Origin: an uncultured Oscillibacter sp. | Lineage (GTDB): Bacteria > Bacillota > Clostridia > Oscillospirales > Oscillospiraceae | NCBI GenBank assembly: GCA_905200545.1 | Contig: CAJKKQ010000012.1 | Location: forward strand, 1-64,000 | Reading direction: 5' to 3' | Length of the DNA stretch: 64,000 nt | Part shown: positions 8,990-18,082 of the stretch, piece after piece | How positions within the stretch are numbered: the stretch's first letter is position 1 | Layout of the letters: every line of letters starts with the position of its first letter | Translations under genes and position numbers: made by a program | Notes under the pieces: generated by a model | Database searches by the model: none | Seen by the model: the letters and a program-made list of their open reading frames with translations, nothing else | Told to the model about the DNA's origin: nothing

Positions 8990-9835
8990 TCAGGCGTCAA
9001 ATTCACATGCCAGCTTTTCCCACTTGTCGATCTCAGCCCGGCGGCCGTCAATGACCCGGTGCACGAGCTCCTCCACAGGGTAGTCCAGGAACAGCGAGCA
9101 GGGAGGCTTGGGCTCCTCCGCCAGCTTGATGAACAGCTCCGCTACCTTATTGGGATCCCCCGGCTGGCCGCCGTGGGTCTCGTTGTCATCCACTTCATGG
9201 GCCTGGTGAATGGGGTTGTAGCAGTCGATGATGACCTTGGGCTGCTTAAGGTGGTTACTTGCCAGGTAGTTGGTGCGCAGGTCAAAGGGCTTGACACAGG
9301 TAGCCCGGATATGGAACGGTGCACCCTCCTGGTTGATGGCCTCGGTCAAGGCGTTTACCGCATACTTGCTGATGGCGTAGATGCCGCTGCACGCTTTCAC
9401 CGTAAAGGAACTGATGGATCCCATATTGATGAAATAGCCGCCGCCGTTCTCCCGCATCACCGGAATGAACTGGCGCATCATGTTCAGCTGAGAGAAGAAG
9501 TTGTCGTCCAGCATAGCCCGTGCTTCTGGATCGGTCACTTCCTCAATGGCACCTCTTTGTCCGTGGCCGGCGTTGTTCACCACCACGTCCACCGTGCCGA
9601 ATTTCGCCAGGACCCGCTCCTTTGCCTCGATCACACTCTGTTCATCATGCAGCTTCACCGACAGCGCCAGAAACCGCTCCTGCTCTCCGTGGCCCACCGC
9701 GGCCTCCATCCGCTCCGCGCTTCTGGAGAAAGCCGCCACCCGGATATTCTCTTTGAGCAGCGTCTTGACGATGGCCAGGCCAAGGCCGCCTGACGCGCCT
9801 GTTACGATCCAGACCTTTTCCCGCAGTTCGTTCAT
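8990..9835 (-). CDS. Short-chain dehydrogenase/reductase, type 1, copy 1
   Basis: The 281-residue classical SDR has the cofactor motif TGASGGLG, NNAGHG, the catalytic Ser in INMGS and the YAISK Tyr-Lys pair. It reduces or oxidises a carbonyl/alcohol with NAD(P)H; the substrate is unknown. The ATG at 9835 follows GGGGAGGAG; the frame upstream to 9910 runs into the neighbour and is not used. Its first third is nearly identical to the gene at 10723-11568, while the substrate-binding loop and C-terminus (for example around NYLASNHLKQ) differ. The pair therefore keeps the same cofactor half but may have different substrates. Confidence 0.85.
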   Translation of the reverse strand: MNELREKVWIVTGASGGLGLAIVKTLLKENIRVAAFSRSAERMEAAVGHGEQERFLALSVKLHDEQSVIEAKERVLAKFGTVDVVVNNAGHGQRGAIEEVTDPEARAMLDDNFFSQLNMMRQFIPVMRENGGGYFINMGSISSFTVKACSGIYAISKYAVNALTEAINQEGAPFHIRATCVKPFDLRTNYLASNHLKQPKVIIDCYNPIHQAHEVDDNETHGGQPGDPNKVAELFIKLAEEPKPPCSLFLDYPVEELVHRVIDGRRAEIDKWEKLACEFDA

Positions 9836-10712
9836 GTTTCTCCTCCCCCTCAGTTCCTCTTGCCGAAGTAGCACTCTTCCTTCGGAAAGTCCACGCACAG
9901 CGTCGCCCATTTCCAGGTCTCAAATTCCTGCTCCAGCGCATCCCACTTCTCCCGGATCGCCTTCACGCTCTCCCGCGTCAGGTACAGGTCCTTCGGGGCC
10001 TCCTCCTCTCCGCTCAGCCGGATCAGAAGCTCTGCCACCTTCCCGGGATCCGCCGCAGCTGCCGCCCCGTACCGCGCCTCACGCGCCCGGTTCTCCTGGC
10101 GGGCCTGCTGGTATACCTCCAGCTGTTCTGCCGCGTACTGCTTATTGTCCAAATAGTCCGTCCGCATGGGCCCGTTCTTCACGCAGATCGCGCGGATCCC
10201 AAACTGCCCCGCTTCCTTGTTCAGCGCGTCCGTCAGGGCATCCATGGCGTACTTCGTCGCGTGGTATACCGCGTTGTAACCCGTGGCGATCACGGAGTCC
10301 ATGCACGCAAAATTGATGATGCAGCCGCCGCCCTGCTCCCGCAGGTCCGTCACAAAGTGCCGGCATACGTTCAGTGCCCCGAACACATTCACGTCAAACA
10401 CCGCCCGGGCCTCCTGGTCGCTCACCTCTTCGATGGCGCCTCCCAGGCCGTATCCCGCCGTGTTCACCACCACGTCTACCCGGCCCAAAAAGGCCTTGGC
10501 CTCTTCCCGGGCCTTCAGCACGCTCTCCTCACTGCGCACATCCACCCGGATGGCGCGCAGTCCTTCCTGGGCGCCGTGCCGCGCCTCGATCTTCTCCGGC
10601 GTCCGGCTCAGCGCAGCTACGCGAAAGCCCTTTTCCAGCAGCTTCTCCACCAGAACCGCGCCGATGCCGCCGCTGGCTCCGGTCACTACCCAGTTCCTGT
10701 TCTCTTTCATCT
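9642..10712. repeat. Direct repeat, copy 1 (about 1.07 kb)
   Basis: This segment covers the whole type 2 SDR gene and the 5' part of the type 1 SDR gene. It reads as identical to 11375-12445, at an offset of 1733 bp. The first mismatches on either side are at 9641 and 10713. Confidence 0.85.
9850..10710 (-). CDS. Short-chain dehydrogenase/reductase, type 2, copy 1 (Cys in place of catalytic Ser)
   Basis: This 286-residue SDR has TGASGGIG, NTAGYG and the YHATK active-site pair. At the position 13 residues before the Tyr, where classical SDRs have the catalytic Ser, it reads Cys (FACMDS). The same change is in the second copy, so it is not a random error. The protein is identical to the one encoded at 11583-12443. 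It lies 14 nt upstream of the type 1 SDR and has a GAGGAG ribosome-binding site. Whether the Cys supports catalysis or marks another function is open. Confidence 0.85.
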   Translation of the reverse strand: MKENRNWVVTGASGGIGAVLVEKLLEKGFRVAALSRTPEKIEARHGAQEGLRAIRVDVRSEESVLKAREEAKAFLGRVDVVVNTAGYGLGGAIEEVSDQEARAVFDVNVFGALNVCRHFVTDLREQGGGCIINFACMDSVIATGYNAVYHATKYAMDALTDALNKEAGQFGIRAICVKNGPMRTDYLDNKQYAAEQLEVYQQARQENRAREARYGAAAAADPGKVAELLIRLSGEEEAPKDLYLTRESVKAIREKWDALEQEFETWKWATLCVDFPKEECYFGKRN

Positions 10713-10722
10713 CTTCGCTCCT

Positions 10723-11568
10723 CTACGCCTCAACAGTCCCGGACAAATGCTCCCACTTATCAATCTCAGCCCGGCGGTCTTCCAGAATATGGCGAACCAC
10801 CGCCTCCACGGGATAATCCAGGAACAGCGAGCAGGGGGGCTCAGGCTCCTCCGCCAGCTTGATGAACAGGTCCGCCACCTTATTGGGATCTCCCGGCTGG
10901 CCGCCATTGGTCTCCTCATCGTCCAGGCGGTTGAACTCATGGATGGACGCATAACACTCTTTGCGATTTGCCCCCTGCTGAATATGCGTGGGAGCCAGGT
11001 AGGCGGTGCGCAGGTCAAAGGGCTTGACGCAGGTAGCCCGGATATGGAACGGTGCGCACTCCTGGTTGATGGCCTCGGTCAAGGCATTCACCGCATACTT
11101 CGTGGCACAGTAGATCCCGCTGCAGGCCTTGGATTTGAAAGATCCCACCGACCCCAGATTGATAAAGTAGCCGCCGCCGTTCTCCCGCATCACGGGAATG
11201 AACTGGCGCATCATGTTCAGCTGAGAGAAGAAGTTGTCGTCAAACGCAGTGCGAACCTCCTGGTCAGTCACTTCCTCAATGGCGCCTCTTTGTCCGCGGC
11301 CGGCGTTGTTCACCACCACGTCCACCGTGCCGAATTTCGCCAGGACCCGCTTCTTTGCCTCGATCACACTCTGCTCATCATGCAGCTTCACCGACAGCGC
11401 CAGAAACCGCTCCTGCTCTCCGTGGCCCACCGCGGCCTCCATCCGCTCCGCGCTTCTGGAGAAAGCCGCCACCCGGATATTCTCTTTGAGCAGCGTCTTG
11501 ACGATGGCCAGGCCAAGGCCGCCTGACGCGCCTGTTACGATCCAGACCTTTTCCCGCAGTTCGTTCAT
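10723..11568 (-). CDS. Short-chain dehydrogenase/reductase, type 1, copy 2
   Basis: The 281-residue SDR has TGASGGLG, NNAGRG, Ser in INLGS and the YCATK pair. It is the paralogue of the gene at 8990-9835. The N-terminal ~75 codons are identical or nearly so, then the two diverge through the substrate loop (here AYLAPTHIQQ) and the C-terminus. It is 12 nt downstream of the type 2 copy 1 start region and 14 nt from type 2 copy 2, so the order is 2-1-2-1 in transcription direction. Start ATG 11568 with GGAGGAG upstream. Confidence 0.85.
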   Translation of the reverse strand: MNELREKVWIVTGASGGLGLAIVKTLLKENIRVAAFSRSAERMEAAVGHGEQERFLALSVKLHDEQSVIEAKKRVLAKFGTVDVVVNNAGRGQRGAIEEVTDQEVRTAFDDNFFSQLNMMRQFIPVMRENGGGYFINLGSVGSFKSKACSGIYCATKYAVNALTEAINQECAPFHIRATCVKPFDLRTAYLAPTHIQQGANRKECYASIHEFNRLDDEETNGGQPGDPNKVADLFIKLAEEPEPPCSLFLDYPVEAVVRHILEDRRAEIDKWEHLSGTVEA

Positions 11569-12445
11569 GTTTCTCCTCCCCCTCAGTTCCTCTTGCCGAA
11601 GTAGCACTCTTCCTTCGGAAAGTCCACGCACAGCGTCGCCCATTTCCAGGTCTCAAATTCCTGCTCCAGCGCATCCCACTTCTCCCGGATCGCCTTCACG
11701 CTCTCCCGCGTCAGGTACAGGTCCTTCGGGGCCTCCTCCTCTCCGCTCAGCCGGATCAGAAGCTCTGCCACCTTCCCGGGATCCGCCGCAGCTGCCGCCC
11801 CGTACCGCGCCTCACGCGCCCGGTTCTCCTGGCGGGCCTGCTGGTATACCTCCAGCTGTTCTGCCGCGTACTGCTTATTGTCCAAATAGTCCGTCCGCAT
11901 GGGCCCGTTCTTCACGCAGATCGCGCGGATCCCAAACTGCCCCGCTTCCTTGTTCAGCGCGTCCGTCAGGGCATCCATGGCGTACTTCGTCGCGTGGTAT
12001 ACCGCGTTGTAACCCGTGGCGATCACGGAGTCCATGCACGCAAAATTGATGATGCAGCCGCCGCCCTGCTCCCGCAGGTCCGTCACAAAGTGCCGGCATA
12101 CGTTCAGTGCCCCGAACACATTCACGTCAAACACCGCCCGGGCCTCCTGGTCGCTCACCTCTTCGATGGCGCCTCCCAGGCCGTATCCCGCCGTGTTCAC
12201 CACCACGTCTACCCGGCCCAAAAAGGCCTTGGCCTCTTCCCGGGCCTTCAGCACGCTCTCCTCACTGCGCACATCCACCCGGATGGCGCGCAGTCCTTCC
12301 TGGGCGCCGTGCCGCGCCTCGATCTTCTCCGGCGTCCGGCTCAGCGCAGCTACGCGAAAGCCCTTTTCCAGCAGCTTCTCCACCAGAACCGCGCCGATGC
12401 CGCCGCTGGCTCCGGTCACTACCCAGTTCCTGTTCTCTTTCATCT
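11375..12445. repeat. Direct repeat, copy 2 (about 1.07 kb)
   Basis: Partner of 9642-10712. Identity stops abruptly within the type 1 SDR genes, so either the duplication is recent and only one part has diverged quickly, or gene conversion keeps this segment uniform. Confidence 0.85.
11583..12443 (-). CDS. Short-chain dehydrogenase/reductase, type 2, copy 2 (Cys in place of catalytic Ser)
   Basis: The 286-residue protein is the same as that of 9850-10710, residue for residue on reading, including the Cys for Ser change (FACMDS) and the YHATK pair. The open frame extends to 12533, but the identical copy shows the true start is ATG 12443, preceded by GGAGCG. It lies just downstream of dppF in the same direction. 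With its partner it forms the upstream unit of a tandem duplication 1733 bp apart. Confidence 0.85.
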   Translation of the reverse strand: MKENRNWVVTGASGGIGAVLVEKLLEKGFRVAALSRTPEKIEARHGAQEGLRAIRVDVRSEESVLKAREEAKAFLGRVDVVVNTAGYGLGGAIEEVSDQEARAVFDVNVFGALNVCRHFVTDLREQGGGCIINFACMDSVIATGYNAVYHATKYAMDALTDALNKEAGQFGIRAICVKNGPMRTDYLDNKQYAAEQLEVYQQARQENRAREARYGAAAAADPGKVAELLIRLSGEEEAPKDLYLTRESVKAIREKWDALEQEFETWKWATLCVDFPKEECYFGKRN

Positions 12446-12466
12446 TTTCGCTCCTCCACGCCTTTG

Positions 12467-13477
12467 TCAATTTTGCAGGTTGATACATCTCACAGCGTGA
12501 TCTTCCGCAACGTTTTTCAGTTCCGGGACGCATGCTTCACACTGATCCAGCCGGTACCGGCACCGGCCGGCAAAGGGACAGCCCTTGGGCAGATGCACGG
12601 GGCTGGGAGGTTCGCCCTCCAGCATGGGCTTTTCAACGCCGTGCTGTTCGGGGCGGATCTCCGGTGTGGCTTTCAAAAGGGCAATGGTATAAGGATGCAT
12701 GGGATGCTCAAACAGCGTCTCAGCGGGTGCCTGCTCCACGATCCGGCCCAAATACATCACGACGATGCGGTCGGCGATGTAGCGCACAACGCTCAAATCG
12801 TGGGAGATAAAGATAATGGTCAACCCCAATTTGTCCCGCAGTTCTTTGAGCAGATTGATGATCTGCGCCTGAATGGATACATCCAGCGCGGAAACCGGCT
12901 CATCGGCCAAGATGATCTTAGGCTCCATGGCCAGGGCACGCGCAATGCCGATGCGCTGGCGCTGTCCGCCGGAAAACTGCCCGGGCAGACGATCCAGGTA
13001 TTCATGGCGCAGGCCCACCATATCCATCAGTTCCAGAAGCCGTTCATCCATTCGCTCCGGCGGACACATCTGATGGACCGTCAGGACCTCTTTGAGAATT
13101 TCCCGTACGGTCATACGGGGATTGAGGGACGCATAAGGATCCTGGAAAATCATCTGTACGTCCCGGCATGCCTCCCGCAGATCCTTCTTCCGCATGGATG
13201 TAAGCTCTTTCCCGTCCAGGGTGATGCTTCCGCCATCCGCCTGATGCAGTCGGATAATCAGCCGGGCCAGGGTCGTCTTTCCGCAGCCGGACTCCCCCAC
13301 AACACCCAGGATCTCGCCCCGCTTCACGTCCAGGCTCACATCATTGATTGCATAGAGCTTCTGCTGGGGGTGTTTGAGCAGAGAGTCGAATATGGTACGC
13401 TTCATTTTGAAATGCTTATTGACATGCTGAACGGAGAGAATGGTCTCCGGCGATTTTTCAACGGTATTGGTATTCAC
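12467..13477 (-). CDS. dppF: Dipeptide/oligopeptide ABC transporter, ATP-binding protein DppF/OppF
   Basis: The 336-residue ATPase powers peptide import with DppD and the two permeases. It has Walker A GESGCGKTT (61-69), signature FSGGQ (168-172), Walker B ILADEP (189-194) and the Cys-rich C-terminal tail typical of Opp/Dpp ATPases (CPFAGRCRYRLDQC). The start is a GTG at 13477 that overlaps the dppD stop by 4 nt (GTGA), a sign of translational coupling. It is the last gene of the dppABCDF set; SDR copy 2 follows after 23 nt. Confidence 0.92.
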   Translation of the reverse strand: MNTNTVEKSPETILSVQHVNKHFKMKRTIFDSLLKHPQQKLYAINDVSLDVKRGEILGVVGESGCGKTTLARLIIRLHQADGGSITLDGKELTSMRKKDLREACRDVQMIFQDPYASLNPRMTVREILKEVLTVHQMCPPERMDERLLELMDMVGLRHEYLDRLPGQFSGGQRQRIGIARALAMEPKIILADEPVSALDVSIQAQIINLLKELRDKLGLTIIFISHDLSVVRYIADRIVVMYLGRIVEQAPAETLFEHPMHPYTIALLKATPEIRPEQHGVEKPMLEGEPPSPVHLPKGCPFAGRCRYRLDQCEACVPELKNVAEDHAVRCINLQN

Positions 13478-14469
13478 TCTGCAACCCCCCCTGTTTCTTG
13501 ATTGGCAGGCACATGTTCAAAATGGCAGCGGAAGCTGTGGCCGTTCTCCGCGCTCTGCATCGGGGGTGCCTGCTGGTAGCAAAGCGGGGTGGCATATTTG
13601 CACCGTGGGGCGAACGCGCATCCCTTGATCTCCTCTGCCAGATTCGGCGGGGCGCCCTCGATCACCTCCAGTTTGTCTTCCTTTTTCTTGTTTTGAGGCA
13701 AGCAGCTCAAAAGCCCTATGGTGTAGGGGTGCCTGGGCTTGGTAAACAGGTCTCGGGAAGTGGCCAGCTCAACGATCCGACCGGCATACATCACGGCGAT
13801 CCGGTCACACATGGGGCTGGCCACGCCCATGTCGTGCGTTACCAGGATCATGCTCATGCCCAGGCTCTTCTTCATCTCGTTGATGAGATACAGGATCTGG
13901 GCCTGGATGGTGACGTCCAGTGCGGTAGTAGGCTCGTCAGCCAGAAGCAGCTTCGGCTGGGCAGCCAAGACGGTGGCAATCATTGCTCTTTGACGCATGC
14001 CGCCGCTGAATTCGTGGATGTACTCCTCCAGTCTCTTTTCCGGGAATGGAATGCCCACGGCCTTAAACATCTCCACGGAGCGGGCATACTTCTCCTCCTT
14101 GGAAAGGGACATCCCAATAAACTGCTCATAAATCTGGGTTTTGAGCTTGAGCACAGGATTCAGCGTAGTCATGGGTTCCTGGAAGATCATTCCGATTTTC
14201 TTGCCACGGATGTTTCTCAGCTCTCCGGGTGACATGGAGAGCATGTCCTTTCCCTGGAACAGGATCTGTCCGGACATGCGGGTGATCTTCTCCGGTGTCA
14301 GCTGCAAAATGGAGCGGCACACCGTGCTCTTGCCGCAGCCGGACTCTCCCACCAGGCCGAAGGTCTCGCCGTCATTTACTGTAAAACTGACATCCTCTAC
14401 GGATTTCACCACTTTACCCCTGGTGTGGTAGTAAGTCCTGAGGTTTTTCACATTCAGCAACTCGCTCAT
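13474..14469 (-). CDS. dppD: Dipeptide/oligopeptide ABC transporter, ATP-binding protein DppD/OppD
   Basis: The 331-residue ATPase has Walker A GESGCGKST (41-49), signature FSGGMRQRA, Walker B LLADEPTTALD and the C-terminal Cys-rich motif CAFAPRCKYATPLC. It is the partner of DppF in the heterodimeric motor on the cytoplasmic face of the membrane. It lies 12 nt downstream of dppC and overlaps dppF by 4 nt. Confidence 0.92.
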   Translation of the reverse strand: MSELLNVKNLRTYYHTRGKVVKSVEDVSFTVNDGETFGLVGESGCGKSTVCRSILQLTPEKITRMSGQILFQGKDMLSMSPGELRNIRGKKIGMIFQEPMTTLNPVLKLKTQIYEQFIGMSLSKEEKYARSVEMFKAVGIPFPEKRLEEYIHEFSGGMRQRAMIATVLAAQPKLLLADEPTTALDVTIQAQILYLINEMKKSLGMSMILVTHDMGVASPMCDRIAVMYAGRIVELATSRDLFTKPRHPYTIGLLSCLPQNKKKEDKLEVIEGAPPNLAEEIKGCAFAPRCKYATPLCYQQAPPMQSAENGHSFRCHFEHVPANQETGGVAE

Positions 14470-14481
14470 ACTTTGCCCTCC

Positions 14482-15324
14482 TTACTGCCCGCGGTTGCGC
14501 AGCGCATCCGACAGGCCATCGCCCACCAAACTAAATCCAAGTCCAGCCAGCATCAGGAAAAGGCCGGGGAACAGGGTGATCCACCAGGCGCTGGAGATAT
14601 AGTTCTTGCCGCCGGCAATGATGGCGCCCCACTCAGGGGTGGGAGGCTGAACACCAAGGCTCAGATAGCTTAGTGATGCACCGGACATCATGCAAAGCAC
14701 GATGTCGGACGCCGCGTATACGATGGCGCCGCTGATGACGTTGGGCAGGATATGCCGGAGGATGATCCGCAGATCCCGGAAACCCATGGTTCTCGCCGCG
14801 TCGATATACTCCATCCGCTTAACGACCAGCACCTCGCTTCGTACCAGGCGGGCATATTCTTTCCAACCCACGCACCAGATTGCGATATATAAATTCGTCA
14901 ATCCGGTTCCCAGGATCGCCACAATGGCGATCACCAGCACCATGAACGGGAACCCGGTGAAGATGTCCACGATACGCATGACGATCATGTCGAATTTACC
15001 GCCGTAGTAGCCGGCCAGCAAACCGATGATGGTTCCCATAATCAGCGGCACGATCATGGCGATCACGCCGATTTTCAAGTCCACGATGGTTCCATAGACG
15101 CAGCGGGCAAATACATCCCGGCCATAGACATCGGTTCCGAAAATATGCTCTTTGCTGGGTGGGCTCAGCTTGGCCTCCGCCACGATATCCGTAGGGCTCA
15201 GGCTGGTGAACAGCGAAGGGAAAAACGCCATCAGCAGCAGAACAAAGACCAGAAACAGTCCAATGTAAAGGGGGGGATTTTTTTTGAACTCTTGCCAGAG
15301 AGTCTTTTTCGGACGTTCTTTCAT
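14482..15324 (-). CDS. dppC: Dipeptide/oligopeptide ABC transporter, permease DppC/OppC
   Basis: This 280-residue permease starts with a cytoplasmic lead (KTLWQEFKKNP), then has about six membrane segments with the binding-protein-dependent transport EAA loop around AARTMGFRDLRIILRHILPN. The N-terminal OppC domain is present. It pairs with DppB to form the channel. It lies 14 nt downstream of dppB; AGGTAA precedes the ATG. Confidence 0.92.
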   Translation of the reverse strand: MKERPKKTLWQEFKKNPPLYIGLFLVFVLLLMAFFPSLFTSLSPTDIVAEAKLSPPSKEHIFGTDVYGRDVFARCVYGTIVDLKIGVIAMIVPLIMGTIIGLLAGYYGGKFDMIVMRIVDIFTGFPFMVLVIAIVAILGTGLTNLYIAIWCVGWKEYARLVRSEVLVVKRMEYIDAARTMGFRDLRIILRHILPNVISGAIVYAASDIVLCMMSGASLSYLSLGVQPPTPEWGAIIAGGKNYISSAWWITLFPGLFLMLAGLGFSLVGDGLSDALRNRGQ

Positions 15325-15338
15325 TTATACGTTACCTC

Positions 15339-16280
15339 CTACTGCAGCTTTACCTGAGGATCAAGGACGGAGTACAAAATGTCGGTGAGGAGGTTAATTA
15401 CCAAAACAACCGCAGAGAAGAAGAGCACGACAGCCTGTACCACGGAATAATCTCTTGCCAGAATGGAATCCACCAGCAGGCTTCCAAGGCCCGGAAGAGA
15501 GAACACATTCTCGATCACAACGGCACCGCCCAGCATGCCGGCGATTTTAATGGACAAAAGCGTCACGGTTGGAATGGAAGCATTCCGGATGATGTGCTTG
15601 GCGGCAATGGTACTTTCCTTCAAACCCTTGCTCCGGGCAAAGTAAACATAGTCACTGCCCTTCACTTCGATGACATTGTTGCGCAGGTTTCGGATCAGCA
15701 CCGCAGAAGTGCAGATACCCTGGGTGATTCCCGGCAGGATCAGGCTCCTGATGTGGGTAGGCCAATCCGTGCCCCAGCCGGAGACGGGCACCAGATTCAG
15801 ATGTACGCCGAACAGGATCAAAAGCAGCAAGCCGATCCAGAAGTTGGGCATGGCCAGACCCACCATACTGAAGCCCCGAATCACCTGATCGATCCAGGAA
15901 TCCTTTTTCTTTCCCGCAAGATACCCCAGCGGCATACTGATGAGAACCGTGAAGATGACCGATACCAGGGTAAGCAGGCCGGTAACAACCATCCGGTCTC
16001 CCATCAAAGAGGCCACGCTGGTCTTATACTTAAGGGAATCTCCCAAATCAAGCCGCACCAAATCCCGCAGGAAGATTCCATACTGTACGATGTACGGGTC
16101 ATTGAGTCCCATCTTTTCTTCCATAGCCGCCACAGCATCGGGATCTGCGAAGTCTCCCAGCAGGTTCTGCGCGGGATTTCCCGGAATGAGGCGAATCATA
16201 AAGAAAACAATAATGGACGAGACGAAAAGTGCGATTAACATTTGCCCCACTCGACGCAGGATATAGTTAAAAGTTTCCAT
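15339..16280 (-). CDS. dppB: Dipeptide/oligopeptide ABC transporter, permease DppB/OppB
   Basis: The 313-residue permease has an N-terminal membrane segment after YILRRVGQM, the conserved RLIPGNPA segment of the OppB family, an EAA loop near ARSKGLKESTIAAKHIIRNA, and about six membrane helices. The frame is open to 16298, but ATG 16280 follows AAGGAG at good spacing. It lies 61 nt downstream of dppA, with a strong hairpin in the gap. Confidence 0.92.
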   Translation of the reverse strand: METFNYILRRVGQMLIALFVSSIIVFFMIRLIPGNPAQNLLGDFADPDAVAAMEEKMGLNDPYIVQYGIFLRDLVRLDLGDSLKYKTSVASLMGDRMVVTGLLTLVSVIFTVLISMPLGYLAGKKKDSWIDQVIRGFSMVGLAMPNFWIGLLLLILFGVHLNLVPVSGWGTDWPTHIRSLILPGITQGICTSAVLIRNLRNNVIEVKGSDYVYFARSKGLKESTIAAKHIIRNASIPTVTLLSIKIAGMLGGAVVIENVFSLPGLGSLLVDSILARDYSVVQAVVLFFSAVVLVINLLTDILYSVLDPQVKLQ

Positions 16281-16300
16281 AAATTGCTCCTTATGCACAA

Positions 16301-16326
16301 GGCAGGAGGGGGAGCCCCCTCCTGCC
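16301..16326 (-). promoter_or_regulatory. Intercistronic stem-loop after dppA
   Basis: GGCAGGAGGGGG pairs with CCCCCTCCTGCC around a 2-nt loop. No T-tract follows on the minus strand, so it is probably not a full terminator. Hairpins here often protect the binding-protein mRNA so that it is made in excess over the permeases. Confidence 0.6.
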
Positions 16327-16340
16327 TTAAATGTGATCCC

Positions 16341-17918
16341 TTATTCAACTGCCTTATAGCAATGTTCAAGGCGGAATCTTCCCAGAGACGTCTGCTCATA
16401 TCCCTGCACTGCATCTGACATTGCAACCGGGATGTCAGCGTAATACAGAATCATGGCCGGAACGTCATCGAACCAAATCTGCTGCAGCTCGCCGTAGTAT
16501 TCGGCGCACTTTTCGGGATCGAACTCCGCAAGCGCCTTCTGCAAAATTTCATACCCTTCGGGATTCTCATAGTCGCAGAAGAATCCGCGTTCCTTTTCAT
16601 AGTCGAAGAAATGCGTACTGATCTGAGACGGATGGGGAATGTCATCGATCCAAGTGACCATCGTGATCTCAAAATCAACATTGTTTCTCTTTTCAATGTA
16701 CGCGGATTTCTCCAAAACCTGGATGTCAAGGTTTACGCCGATCTGTGCCCACTGCTCTTTCAGAATGGTAGAGATCTCCTCGTAAGCGGGTTTGTCAGAC
16801 CGGCACATGATGGAGATGTTGAATCCATCGGCATATCCCGCTTCCGCCAGCAGTTCTTTTGCCTTTTCGACATTATATTCCGAGGGCTTGATGGAATCGT
16901 TATAGTACAGGCCGGACGGCGTCATGTAGGAAGTCGCCACGGTACCAAGGCCACCCAGGACCAAGTCCACGATCATCTGCATGTCTGTGGCATACCGAAG
17001 GGCCTGCCGCACCCGCACATCCTGAAGGATCTCATGCTTGGTATTGAAGTTGACCAGCTGCGTTTCCGTAGAACCAATGCCAAAAGCGCTGATCCCGTCC
17101 ATGGCATCCAGCTCCGCAATGCTGTTGAAGGGAACCTCGTTGATGATATCCGCCTCTCCGGACTGCAGCTGCAGCATTCTGGCACTGCTGTCCGGGACGA
17201 TATTGAACCGAATGTACTGGGTAGGAACCTGGTCTGCGTCCCAATAGTAGGGATTCTTCTCCAACAGAAGATACTCGCCGATGGACCATTCCTTAATCAT
17301 GTACGGGCCCGTTCCCATGGGTTTGAGCTGGTTCTCTTCGTCTCCGATGGACTCCACATACGCCTTGCTCTGAACCGAGTTGTTGAACATGCCGATCTCG
17401 GACAGGAAAGACTCTCTGGGCTCCACCAGAGAAATCTCGATGGTGCTGTCATCAATGGCCACCACATCCGCAATGGCGTCCGTGGAAGCGTGCCAGTTGC
17501 TCTCCTCCGTGTCCCGCGCCCGGAGCAGGGAGAACACCCAGTCCTCAGCGGTCACATCCGTTCCGTCGGAGAATTTGACTCCCTCCTTCAGATGGAACGT
17601 GTAAACACTGTTATCCTCATTGGCCTCCCAGGAATCCGCCAAATAAGGTTCCAGTTCCGTTCCGTCGCTGCTGGGCCGTACCAGTGTACCGAACAAGAGG
17701 TCGGTCAAGGCAATGGTAGAGTTATCACCCGGGATCATGACCGGATCCAACACGGACGGGCCGGAAGCATATGCAATCACCAGCGTATCCGCGCTTCCAG
17801 TTCCGGTGGATTCTCCTCCCCCTTCGGTTTCGTCAGAGGAAGACTCACCGCCACATGCCGCTAATGACAGCATCATGAGTAATGCCAACACGGTGCAAAA
17901 GACTTTTTTCATCTTCAT
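16341..17918 (-). CDS. dppA: Peptide-binding lipoprotein of the Dpp/Opp importer (SBP family 5)
   Basis: The extracellular substrate-binding protein has a lipoprotein signal (hydrophobic segment then LSLAAC, lipid-attached Cys at residue 22), a Ser/Glu/Gly-rich linker, and the family 5 binding-protein fold with the ADSWEANEDNSVYTFHLKEG region. Mature length of about 500 residues is normal. The frame is open to 17972 but ATG 17918 follows GGGAG. It is the first gene of the dpp operon; the upstream region holds a promoter with palindromes. It probably captures di- or oligopeptides, although nickel or other ligands occur in the family. Confidence 0.92.
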   Translation of the reverse strand: MKMKKVFCTVLALLMMLSLAACGGESSSDETEGGGESTGTGSADTLVIAYASGPSVLDPVMIPGDNSTIALTDLLFGTLVRPSSDGTELEPYLADSWEANEDNSVYTFHLKEGVKFSDGTDVTAEDWVFSLLRARDTEESNWHASTDAIADVVAIDDSTIEISLVEPRESFLSEIGMFNNSVQSKAYVESIGDEENQLKPMGTGPYMIKEWSIGEYLLLEKNPYYWDADQVPTQYIRFNIVPDSSARMLQLQSGEADIINEVPFNSIAELDAMDGISAFGIGSTETQLVNFNTKHEILQDVRVRQALRYATDMQMIVDLVLGGLGTVATSYMTPSGLYYNDSIKPSEYNVEKAKELLAEAGYADGFNISIMCRSDKPAYEEISTILKEQWAQIGVNLDIQVLEKSAYIEKRNNVDFEITMVTWIDDIPHPSQISTHFFDYEKERGFFCDYENPEGYEILQKALAEFDPEKCAEYYGELQQIWFDDVPAMILYYADIPVAMSDAVQGYEQTSLGRFRLEHCYKAVE

Positions 17919-18082
17919 GGTTATTCTCCCTTTCACTTTTTTCCGAAAACAACACGTACCTTTTACTTTCATTATTCGACCTGTTTTCCCCCTTTCTCTC
18001 GGAAATCTTTACAAGCATGTTCTGACACAGCGATGGCAACCGGTGCTCTCTGAACAACACACCACTTCTGGTTTCCGTATTG

